Of a stretch of DNA of 30,792 bases, positions 24,494 to 30,792 are shown piece by piece (the stretch's first letter is position 1; each line of letters starts with the position of its first letter). Below the pieces are notes generated by a model. That model was given only the letters and a program-made list of their open reading frames with translations. It had not been told where the DNA came from and did no database searches. The translations under genes were made by a program, and so were the position numbers. Where the stretch lies: assembly GCA_001304015.1 (NCBI GenBank), contig LJUY01000030.1:1-30792 (forward strand). The letters run 5' to 3'. This DNA comes from a candidate division Zixibacteria bacterium SM23_81 (lineage in GTDB: Bacteria > SM23-81).

Positions 24494-25340
24494 TCATCCA
24501 GGACTGTAGAATGCGAGCCAGCAAGGCTGCTACCAGCTGGCGTCGATACCAGATGGACCCGCGCACATCGTCGAGGGGACAACACGCTTGTCCCGCCGAG
24601 GTGGAGGCTCGGGCGATAAGGCTCTGTTCCAAAGCCTTTCCGGTCAGCAGTTCTTCAGCCTGGGAAGCCCTCACGATCGAAGGACTCACCGATCCAAGTG
24701 CGATTGTAATCTTCTTGACACAACCTTTCTCCTGGTAAGCCCCCGCAGCCACCGAGGCCACGGCAATGGATAGAGCCCTTCGCGAGCCGAATTTCTCATA
24801 CTGTGAGCGAAATCCTTTCTCCTGCACGGGAAATCTCACGGCGGTGATCAGCTCTTCGGGGCGTAAAACCGTCTGGGAGGGCCCCTCCATGACGGATTCC
24901 ACGGGCACCCATCGAGAGCCGGTTAAGGAGCTGACCTGAACCTCGGCTTCCAATACCACCAGGGGAGGCAGCGTGTCGGCGGCTGGCGAGGCGTTTGCGA
25001 TGTTGCCACCGAGAGTGCCGCGTTGGCGAATTTGCGGTGAGCCCACCTTCGAGGCCCCCTGAGCCAAGGCCAGTCCATGCCTCTGGATAAGGGCTGAATG
25101 TGCCAGATCATGGTGAGTGGTCAGGGGACCGATCCATATGAAGCCCTCTTCCTTGCGAATCCCGCGCAGCTGATGGAGGCTACCGATGTCCACCACCAAA
25201 CTGGGACGAAATAGTCCTTCTTTCATCTGAACCAGCAGGTCAGTTCCCCCGGCCAGAAGTTTGGCCGCCTGGCCTTCTTCTTTTATAAGGTGCAGGGCTT
25301 CCTCGACAGAGCGAGGAACACTATACCGAAAGGTCTCCAT
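24483..25340 (-). CDS. FAD-binding (medium) subunit of a xanthine-dehydrogenase-family Mo hydroxylase
   Basis: A 285-residue FAD_binding_5/CO_deh_flav_C protein, as in CoxM, XdhB and YgfM. The two FAD-contact motifs are visible: AKLLAGGTDLLVQMK (26-40) and TLGGNIANASPAAD (109-122). It accepts electrons from the [2Fe-2S] subunit and passes them to NAD+ or another acceptor. The matching Fe-S subunit is encoded at 27382-27867, with the permease and mocA between them. The large molybdopterin subunit is absent from the window. The Shine-Dalgarno is weak (GGAG, about 11 bases). A 124-base gap separates it from mocA and holds nothing recognisable. Purine, nicotinate, aldehyde and CO enzymes share this subunit type. 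Confidence 0.9.
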   Translation of the reverse strand: METFRYSVPRSVEEALHLIKEEGQAAKLLAGGTDLLVQMKEGLFRPSLVVDIGSLHQLRGIRKEEGFIWIGPLTTHHDLAHSALIQRHGLALAQGASKVGSPQIRQRGTLGGNIANASPAADTLPPLVVLEAEVQVSSLTGSRWVPVESVMEGPSQTVLRPEELITAVRFPVQEKGFRSQYEKFGSRRALSIAVASVAAGAYQEKGCVKKITIALGSVSPSIVRASQAEELLTGKALEQSLIARASTSAGQACCPLDDVRGSIWYRRQLVAALLARILQSWMNDE

Positions 25341-25464
25341 TACGACAGCATCTCCAGCTCGGCGATCTTGGGTGAATCTCTCCCTTGTCTTCCACTGGGC
25401 CAGGAAGAGGGATAAGTCGGGGCCGATGTCTGCCCGTTTACAGGCTCATCTGGTATATTTTTCT

Positions 25465-26043
25465 TTAAAGGCCCCTTTTCCGGCTATCGCTGGGCGTATC
25501 GATGTCCGCCAATACTCCCTCTTGGCCCACCTCAACCTCCAGCACATGCTGGGCGTGGCGATGAAGAAGCTCTCTGCCCCCCACATCCCCCTTCAGGGCT
25601 CGAAGCTCTGGCCAATATTTACGACCAAAAATCACGGGGTGACCTCGTTTTCCGCCATAGAGAGGCACCACGATCTTCTGGTCTTCCTTCTGGTACCTTC
25701 GCAGGAGCACATCGACAATCTCTGGAGGAATGTAAGGTTGATCCCCCAAAGCGATGAGTACAGCCCGGGCTTGAGGGTTCACGGCGGACAGGCCGCATCG
25801 TATGGAGCTGCTCATGCCCAGAATATATTGGGGGTTAACCACGACCTGACAGCTCATTCCCTTCAAGGTGGGGATGATCTTTTCTGCCCCAAAACCCAAG
25901 ACCACCACGATCTGGTCCACCTGCGAGGCTTCTAGATTGGCCACCACGTGCTGCAGGATGGTCTTGCGACCGAGCTTGACCAGGGGTTTGGGCCGACCCA
26001 TTCTCCGTGAGGTTCCCGCCGCCAGTACAACCGCAGAGATCAT
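25465..26043 (-). CDS. mocA: MocA-like molybdenum cofactor cytidylyltransferase
   Basis: A 192-residue MobA-like NTP-transferase. The nucleotide-binding signature LAAGTSRRMGRPKPL is at 7-21, the metal-binding ALGDQP at 98-103, GHPVIFG at 134-140, GDVGGR at 152-157, and the end segment ADIDTP at 179-184. This pattern fits MocA/YgfJ, which attaches CMP to molybdopterin to make the cofactor of xanthine-dehydrogenase-family enzymes, rather than MobA (GMP, DMSO-reductase family). Its position between the two subunits of such an enzyme supports that. The ATG is one base after the permease stop; the Shine-Dalgarno is poor, so coupled translation is likely. Confidence 0.87.
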   Translation of the reverse strand: MISAVVLAAGTSRRMGRPKPLVKLGRKTILQHVVANLEASQVDQIVVVLGFGAEKIIPTLKGMSCQVVVNPQYILGMSSSIRCGLSAVNPQARAVLIALGDQPYIPPEIVDVLLRRYQKEDQKIVVPLYGGKRGHPVIFGRKYWPELRALKGDVGGRELLHRHAQHVLEVEVGQEGVLADIDTPSDSRKRGL

Positions 26044-26044
26044 C

Positions 26045-27349
26045 TCACGTGTAGGGATAAAAGATATAGAATAGCAAGGACAGAATCCCCAGTACCCACA
26101 TGCCGGGGTGCACCTCCCGAGCCCTCCCAGAGATGAGCTTGAAAAACGGGTACAGGACGAATCCGGCCGTCATGCCCACTCCGATGTTGAAGGTGAAGCT
26201 CATCAGCACCACCGTCATGAAAGCGGGGATCAGCTCAGTGTAATCCTCGAACTTGATGCAGGCTATAGGGCTGAGCATCAAGAGGCCAACCACGATGAGG
26301 GCTGGACCGTAGGCCAGTGCCGGAACGGCTGTGAAGAAGGGCGCGAAGAACAGGGCCAACAGAAACAAAACAGCCGTCACCACTGCCGTGAGTCCTGTTC
26401 TGCCCCCCTCTTCGATGCCCGCAGCAGACTCGATGTAGGTTCCGGTGGTGGTGGTGCCCAGGAGTGCTCCCACGACTGTAGCCAGGGCATCGGCCAGCAT
26501 GGGCTTGTCCACCTGGGGCAAGTTTCCGTCCTCGTCCAGAAATCCAGCCCTTGCCGAGACGCCGATGAGGGTTCCCATGGTGTCCACAAAATCCATGACG
26601 AAGACGGTCAGGATAACGGCGAAAAAGCCCCAGGTCAGGGCTCCTAAGATGTCTAGCTTCAAGAAGATGGGACCCAGGCTGGGAGGCATGCTGACCAGCT
26701 TGTCGGGCGTCTTTGCCGCTCCCAAGATGAAGGCCCCAAAAGTGGTCACCACGATGCTGATCAGCAGGGCACCCTTCACCTTCCAGACCAGCAGCACACC
26801 CATCAAGAGGAAACAGAAAACGGCCAATAGGACAGGTACGCTGGTCACCTGGCCGATCTTCACCGGAGCTCCTGGCGAACCCAACACCACGAGCTTGGTC
26901 ATATTCAGGCCAATGAAGGTCAGAAAGAGTCCGATGCCCGCGGCGAAGCTGAACTTTAACCCCTGGGGGATAGCGTTGGCCAGCCAGGACCGCAGGCGAA
27001 ACACTGTCAGCACGGTGAACAGGACGCCTCCCACGAAAATTGCCCCTATGGCCGTTTGCCAGCTATATCCCAACACCCGCACCACGGTAAAGGCAACAAA
27101 GGCATTTTCTCCCATATAGGGAGCGATGGCGAAGGGCCGATTGGCATAAAAGCCCATGATCAGGGTGCCGAAGACGGCTGACAAGATGGTGGCCACCATA
27201 GAAGGCCCACGGGGAATCCCTGCTGCTTCAAGAATAGCCGGATTCACGATGATGATGTAGGCCATGGTGATAAAGGTGGTCACTCCGCCGAGGATCTCGT
27301 TTTTTACCGTCGTGCCATGTTCTTCTAACCTGAACAGTTTTGCTGACAT
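26045..27349 (-). CDS. Purine permease, AzgA/NCS2-type
   Basis: A polytopic inner-membrane transporter, 434 residues from the ATG at 27349, with about 12 hydrophobic segments. The N-terminal KNEILGGVTTFITMAYIIIVNP, the YANRPFAIAPYMGENAF segment (NPF-like region of AzgA) and the middle GTTTTGTYIESAAG followed by GGRTGLTAV are hallmarks of the AzgA group, which imports adenine, guanine or hypoxanthine by proton symport. A longer reading to 27556 is rejected because its extra 69 residues are low-complexity shadow sequence of the Fe-S gene. AGGAGG at 27355-27360 fixes the shorter start. It is next to the hydroxylase subunits, so it probably supplies their substrate. Confidence 0.88.
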   Translation of the reverse strand: MSAKLFRLEEHGTTVKNEILGGVTTFITMAYIIIVNPAILEAAGIPRGPSMVATILSAVFGTLIMGFYANRPFAIAPYMGENAFVAFTVVRVLGYSWQTAIGAIFVGGVLFTVLTVFRLRSWLANAIPQGLKFSFAAGIGLFLTFIGLNMTKLVVLGSPGAPVKIGQVTSVPVLLAVFCFLLMGVLLVWKVKGALLISIVVTTFGAFILGAAKTPDKLVSMPPSLGPIFLKLDILGALTWGFFAVILTVFVMDFVDTMGTLIGVSARAGFLDEDGNLPQVDKPMLADALATVVGALLGTTTTGTYIESAAGIEEGGRTGLTAVVTAVLFLLALFFAPFFTAVPALAYGPALIVVGLLMLSPIACIKFEDYTELIPAFMTVVLMSFTFNIGVGMTAGFVLYPFFKLISGRAREVHPGMWVLGILSLLFYIFYPYT

Positions 27350-27354
27350 GACAT

Positions 27355-27360
27355 CCTCCT
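27355..27360 (-). promoter_or_regulatory. Ribosome binding site deciding the purine permease start
   Basis: AGGAGG on the minus strand, 5 bases before the ATG at 27349. It rules out the in-frame extension toward 27556, which would overlap the Fe-S subunit gene by about 175 bases. Confidence 0.75.
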
Positions 27361-27381
27361 CATGTGACGGATGGCCCTCGC

Positions 27382-27867
27382 TCAGGATTTGCCCCCGGAA
27401 GCTGCCCGTCGAATGGCCCTGATAATGGCCGAGTAGCCCGTGCACCGGCAGAGGTGGCCGGAGATGGCCTCTTTGATGTGGTCCTCGTCTGGGTGGGGAT
27501 GCTGATCCAGCAAAGCTCTGGCAGAGAGAATGAGGCCTGGAGTGCAGAAGCCACACTGCACAGCCCCTTCATCGATGAAGGCCTGCTGTATCGGATCCAG
27601 CTCCTTCTCATGCTCCGCCCCTTCGATGGTCACGACCTGATGACCCTGAGCCTGGACGGCCAACATCAAACAGGAATTCACCGGCTTGCCGTCAAGCAAC
27701 ACAGTGCAAGCGCCACACTGGCCCTTGCCACATCCCTCCTTGGTGCCCGTCAAGCCCAGATGGTCACGAATCAGCTCCAGAAGAGTCGCTTGAGGCGCCA
27801 CCACTGCCCGATGTGTCTTCCCGTTGACCACCAATTGGATAGCCTGATTTTTTGACTCGGCTGTCAC
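27382..27867 (-). CDS. [2Fe-2S] (small) subunit of a xanthine-dehydrogenase-family Mo hydroxylase
   Basis: A 161-residue two-cluster ferredoxin subunit as in CoxS/XdhC. The plant-type cluster ligands are C46, C51, C54 and C66 (GCGKGQCGACT). The second cluster ligands, in the helical domain, are C105, C108 (QCGFCTPG), C140 and C142 (CRCTGY). All eight are present, so it should be functional. It moves electrons from the molybdenum site to the FAD subunit (24483-25340). The start is a GTG at 27867 that overlaps the TGA of the threonine-synthase-like gene as GTGA, suggesting coupled translation. The molybdenum subunit normally encoded beside it is not in the window. Confidence 0.93.
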   Translation of the reverse strand: MTAESKNQAIQLVVNGKTHRAVVAPQATLLELIRDHLGLTGTKEGCGKGQCGACTVLLDGKPVNSCLMLAVQAQGHQVVTIEGAEHEKELDPIQQAFIDEGAVQCGFCTPGLILSARALLDQHPHPDEDHIKEAISGHLCRCTGYSAIIRAIRRAASGGKS

Positions 27868-29102
27868 GACCTGCCCCTTAGCTCCCGAGCCACCGCCTCC
27901 AAGCTCGGCTCAATCTCCGTTGGCTCTGGGGAGGCCCGCAAGGCACTGTCCACATCCTTCAAACCGTTGCCGGTGACCACCACCACCACTCGTTCACTGG
28001 GATCTACCCTCTCCTGGGACAGGGCTTTCAACAAACCAGCAAATCCAGTTACGCCGGCCGGTTCTCCGAAAATCCCCGTCTTTCTTGCCAACAGGCCCAT
28101 GGCGTCCAGGATCTGCTGGTCGCTGACAGCCACCATGAAACCGTCGGAATCGCGAAGAGCCCTGAGAGCCTTGAGAGCGTCACGGGGATGCCCCACTGCT
28201 ATGCTGTCGGCCATGGTCTCAGGCTGAACCGTCTTGACCGCCTGGCATGTCTCGAAGGCGTGTTTAATGGGCTGACACCCCTCGGCCTGAACTCCCACCA
28301 AACGAGGCATGTGATCGATGAAGCCCAATTGGAGAAGGTCGTGGAATCCCTTCCACAATCCCCCGATGATGCAGCCATCGCCCACGGAGACGAAGACCGT
28401 GTCTGGGGCTCGCCAGCCCAGCTGCTCGCAGATCTCCAGTGCGCCCGTCTTTTTGCCCTCGGAGAGGTACGGATTGAAAGCGGTGTTTCGGCTGTACCAG
28501 CCGAACTCTCGGCTCGCTTCCAGACAGAGGTCAAAGGCCTGATCGTAGGTACCCTGCACCAGAAAGACTTTGGCTCCATACATCAACAACTGTGCCACTT
28601 TGGCCTTAGGGGCATTGTGCGGAACGAAAATAAAGCTGCGCAGGCCCACGCTGGCGCTGACCCCCGACAGAGACGAAGCGGCATTTCCCGTGGAGGCACA
28701 TGTGATGGCCTGATGCCCAAGCTCGATGGCTTTAGCCACGCCGATGCTGCTGGCCCGGTCTTTGAAAGATGCGGTGGGATTGCGGCCATCATCCTTGACC
28801 AACAGATGAGGGCAGCCCACATCTCGACCTAATTCCTCAGCCTGGTAAAGGGGTGTCCAGCCGACATGCAAAGGCAGGCGGAGCTTCTTTGGCTCCAGCG
28901 GCAACAGTTCCAAGTAGCGCCAAATGGACAGATCCCGATTGCTCAAAAGCCGTTCTTTGGTAAATCGACGAGCGATGAGGGAATAGTCGTAGATCACATC
29001 CAGGATGCCCTCGGGTCCGCAAGAGGGACACGTGTACGGCACGTTTTCGGGATCATATTCTCTCCCGCAGATCATACAGCGCAGACAGACAACTTGGTCC
29101 AT
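27864..29102 (-). CDS. thrC: Threonine-synthase-like PLP enzyme
   Basis: A 412-residue fold-type II PLP enzyme. It opens with a zinc-ribbon-like cysteine set (C6, C9, C12, C25, C28: CLRCMICG...CPSCG). GWTPLY (81-86), the PLP lysine K114 in NPTASFKDR, CASTGNAASSLS (phosphate-binding loop) and VVTGNGLKD near the C-terminus are threonine-synthase-type motifs. True ThrC makes threonine from O-phosphohomoserine. This copy is locked into an operon with a Mo-hydroxylase and carbamate kinase. In related E. coli yge/ygf clusters the fold-type II slot is filled by YgeX, a diaminopropionate ammonia-lyase, so a catabolic lyase role is possible. Shine-Dalgarno AGGGAAG. No thrA or thrB is nearby. Confidence 0.8.
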   Translation of the reverse strand: MDQVVCLRCMICGREYDPENVPYTCPSCGPEGILDVIYDYSLIARRFTKERLLSNRDLSIWRYLELLPLEPKKLRLPLHVGWTPLYQAEELGRDVGCPHLLVKDDGRNPTASFKDRASSIGVAKAIELGHQAITCASTGNAASSLSGVSASVGLRSFIFVPHNAPKAKVAQLLMYGAKVFLVQGTYDQAFDLCLEASREFGWYSRNTAFNPYLSEGKKTGALEICEQLGWRAPDTVFVSVGDGCIIGGLWKGFHDLLQLGFIDHMPRLVGVQAEGCQPIKHAFETCQAVKTVQPETMADSIAVGHPRDALKALRALRDSDGFMVAVSDQQILDAMGLLARKTGIFGEPAGVTGFAGLLKALSQERVDPSERVVVVVTGNGLKDVDSALRASPEPTEIEPSLEAVARELRGRS

Positions 29103-29127
29103 AGATCTTCCCTGGGACAGTCCTTGG

Positions 29128-30072
29128 TCAACGAGACTCTATTAATGTGCCCGCCTCTCGCCTGATGGCCTCCATGGTTCGCTCCGGCGAGGTGATGATC
29201 ACCCGACCGGAACCTTGGCTCAGAAACTGTATGGCAGCTTTGATCTTTGGCTCCATGCTGCCCGGAGCAAACTGACCTTCGCTGAGATACCTCTTGGCCT
29301 GTCGGACAGTCATTTGGGGCAGAGGCTTCTGGTCTGGACGACCGTAATTCAAATAGACCTGATCCACGGAGGTGGAGATAAGCAGCAGTTCAGCCCCTAT
29401 TTCAACGGCCAGCAGGCTGGAGGCATAATCTTTGTCCAGGACCGCTTCCACCCCGGCGAGGTCCCCCCGATCATCCCGAACCACTGGGATTCCTCCACCC
29501 CCAGCTGCAATCACAATAATGCCGTTATTTATCAAAGTTTTAATGCTCTCTATTTCAACTATTTCCTGAGGTATTGGGGAGGCCACAACCCGTCGATAGC
29601 CCCGACCGGCATCCTCAATCATCGACCAGCCCCCCTCCCGCTGACACTCCAGAGCCCTCTCTCGATCATAAAAGGGACCGATGGGCTTTCTGGGATCTCG
29701 AAAGGCGGGATCGTCGGCATCGACAACAACCTGAGTGACCACCGTGGCTATCTCCTTGTCAATCCCTCGTCGTCGAAATTCATTTCCCAAGGCTCTCTGG
29801 ATATGGTAGCCGATGGCGCCCTGGGTATCGGCGTCGCAGGAATCCAGAGGAACGGTGTGCAGCTGACAGCTGGCCAGCTCTGCCCGCATCAGGATGAATC
29901 CCACCTGAGGACCATTGCCATGGGTGATGGCCAATTCGTACCCCAGCTCCGCCAAACCGGCTATGTGCGTACAGGTCTCGGCGACCGCCTGGTATTGATT
30001 CGCCACGGTCTGGTGATTTTTGTCTTTGATCAGAGAGTTACCACCGATGGCCACTACAGCGATTTTCGGCAT
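29128..30072 (-). CDS. arcC: Carbamate kinase
   Basis: A 314-residue amino-acid-kinase-fold enzyme, the standard carbamate kinase size. Visible landmarks: IAVVAIGGNSL (4-14), HGNGPQVG (51-58), the family insertion around DPRKPIGPFY, IIVIAAGGGGIPVVRD, DKDYASSLLA, and the end FAPGSMEPKIKAAI. It makes ATP from carbamoyl phosphate and ADP, releasing CO2 and ammonia, the last step of arginine deiminase, agmatine and allantoin/purine fermentations. It starts 3 bases after the stop of the carbamoyltransferase gene, with GGGAGAT as Shine-Dalgarno, so the two form a unit that converts a carbamoyl compound to ATP. Confidence 0.93.
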   Translation of the reverse strand: MPKIAVVAIGGNSLIKDKNHQTVANQYQAVAETCTHIAGLAELGYELAITHGNGPQVGFILMRAELASCQLHTVPLDSCDADTQGAIGYHIQRALGNEFRRRGIDKEIATVVTQVVVDADDPAFRDPRKPIGPFYDRERALECQREGGWSMIEDAGRGYRRVVASPIPQEIVEIESIKTLINNGIIVIAAGGGGIPVVRDDRGDLAGVEAVLDKDYASSLLAVEIGAELLLISTSVDQVYLNYGRPDQKPLPQMTVRQAKRYLSEGQFAPGSMEPKIKAAIQFLSQGSGRVIITSPERTMEAIRREAGTLIESR

Positions 30073-30075
30073 ATG

Positions 30076-30792
30076 TCAATCTCCCATGGTCAAGGCCATG
30101 ACGGCTTTCTGCACGTGCAGACGGTTCTCGGCGATGTCGTAGATGATGGACCGGGGGCCACTGGCCACACCATCGGTTACTTCATGGCCCCTATCCACAG
30201 GCATGGGATGAATATAAAGAGCACGGTTGGTCAAAGCCATCCGGGCTTCGTCACATATCCAATCCCGGTGTTTAAGGGCTTTTTCGATCTCAAGTTGTTT
30301 ATTAAATCCCCCTTCGTACGCATTGGGACTCATCCAGTTTCGAGAATAGACCACATCGGCTCCCCCATATCCAGCCCGGCTGTCATCTACGATCTCGAAA
30401 CTGGAACCAACGGCGGCACAGTTGGCTTGCACCTGTTGGATCACCTCCGGATCCAGATCATATCCCGGGGGGTAGGCCAAAGTGATGTCCATGCCCAGCC
30501 GGGAGTTGAGCAGGAGGCTCTCCTGAACTGAGCACCAGGATCGAGCCAAAGCTCCGTGGCCCCAGATCTGTAGCAGTTTCTTCCCCCTCAAATCCTCGCT
30601 GCCGAAAGCCTCCCTGAGACCCATGACATCGGCCAAAGCCTGGCAGGGGTGAAACTTATCGTCAGCCATGTTGATCACGGGGATGGTGGCATATTCCGCG
30701 TATTCTCTGATAAGCTCGTCTCCCTCTCCATAGGCCTCGATTTTATCCTCCAGGATGCGAATGCCCAGTCCGCTGGCGTACCGGCTCATGAC
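30076..30792 (-). CDS. Carbamoyltransferase of the OTCase/AOTCase family, 5' end beyond window
   Basis: The frame is open to the right edge, so the N-terminal carbamoyl-phosphate domain, including any S-T-R-T/S-x-R motif, is mostly missing. The C-terminal 237 residues (numbering from the ATG at 30789) show FHPCQALAD (46-54), the carbamoyl-phosphate-binding motif of the family. Then come GADVVYSRNW (143-152), DEARMALTNRALYIHPMPVDRG (180-201), and the end IYDIAENRLHVQKAVMA. The ending is closest in style to N-acetylornithine carbamoyltransferase and YgeW-type relatives. The usual H-C-L-P second-substrate motif reads H194-P-M-P197, lacking the Cys, so ornithine is an unlikely substrate. Working with the adjacent carbamate kinase, it probably runs in the phosphorolytic, ATP-yielding direction. 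Confidence 0.85.
   Translation of the reverse strand, partial: VMSRYASGLGIRILEDKIEAYGEGDELIREYAEYATIPVINMADDKFHPCQALADVMGLREAFGSEDLRGKKLLQIWGHGALARSWCSVQESLLLNSRLGMDITLAYPPGYDLDPEVIQQVQANCAAVGSSFEIVDDSRAGYGGADVVYSRNWMSPNAYEGGFNKQLEIEKALKHRDWICDEARMALTNRALYIHPMPVDRGHEVTDGVASGPRSIIYDIAENRLHVQKAVMALTMGD

Noticed and set aside
27350-27556. N-terminal extension of the purine permease
   Set aside because: The extra residues are a shadow of the Fe-S gene; a strong ribosome binding site sits just before the ATG at 27349.
29215-30531. A 438-codon rightward open frame antisense to carbamate kinase and the carbamoyltransferase
   Set aside because: It lies fully opposite two well-recognised genes, has no recognisable domain, and is the kind of stop-poor shadow frame common in GC-rich genes.

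Overview
The window reads as chromosomal DNA from a Gram-negative (two-membrane) bacterium. It has an Omp85/TamA barrel with a TamB partner, a lipoprotein with a lipobox, LD-carboxypeptidase and LysM/M23 peptidoglycan enzymes. Most of the window is GC-rich (hand counts near 60% per line) and tightly packed. The left end (1-1973) is clearly AT-richer. The mix of a large Asp-box beta-propeller secreted protein, a cobalamin-type radical SAM protein, an orphan peptide importer and CACGATT-type intergenic junk repeats resembles uncultured lineages near the FCB group. That placement is inference only; nothing here fixes the taxon.

Layout, left to right. (1) 1-1973, minus: 5' 657 codons of a secreted Asp-box (BNR/sortilin-like) protein running off the left edge. 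(2) 1974-2214: intergenic, with small hairpins and degenerate repeats. (3) 2215-21881, minus: one long co-directional run. In transcription order it is purD, a LysM-M23 endopeptidase, galT-like, glgA, a FetA/FetB-type ABC pair, an S66 LD-carboxypeptidase, tamB, tamA, an AlaA-type aminotransferase, a YtcJ-type amidohydrolase, and a peptide-importer lipoprotein with two permeases. Spacing is mostly overlaps or under 80 bases; the widest gap is about 160 bases before tamB. (4) 21882-22103: divergent intergenic region with a good sigma70-type promoter facing right. (5) 22104-23396, plus: a B12-binding-domain radical SAM protein starting at TTG, the only rightward gene. (6) 23397-23691: about 295 bases of degenerate short repeats. 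(7) 23692-30792, minus: a second operon entering from the right edge. In transcription order it is a carbamoyltransferase (cut at the edge), carbamate kinase, threonine-synthase-like PLP enzyme, [2Fe-2S] subunit of a xanthine-dehydrogenase-family hydroxylase, AzgA-type purine permease, MocA-like cytidylyltransferase, FAD subunit of the hydroxylase, a hotdog thioesterase and a cupin.

How the genes fit together. The right operon looks like a catabolic unit for a purine or another N-heterocycle. A permease brings the base in, a molybdenum hydroxylase (cofactor matured by MocA) oxidises it, and a carbamoyltransferase plus carbamate kinase could recover ATP from a carbamoyl product. The molybdenum-binding large subunit is not in the window. 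The distal part of the left run couples peptide/amino-acid uptake and breakdown (importer, amidohydrolase, aminotransferase). Its middle is about cell-envelope building (TamA/B, LdcA, LysM-M23) and its start about purine synthesis and glycogen/nucleotide-sugar metabolism. The best candidates for new biology are the right-hand operon, with its Cys-less carbamoyltransferase and embedded threonine-synthase-like enzyme, the galT-like/glgA pair, and the isolated radical SAM gene. No tRNA, rRNA, CRISPR array or transposase was recognised.
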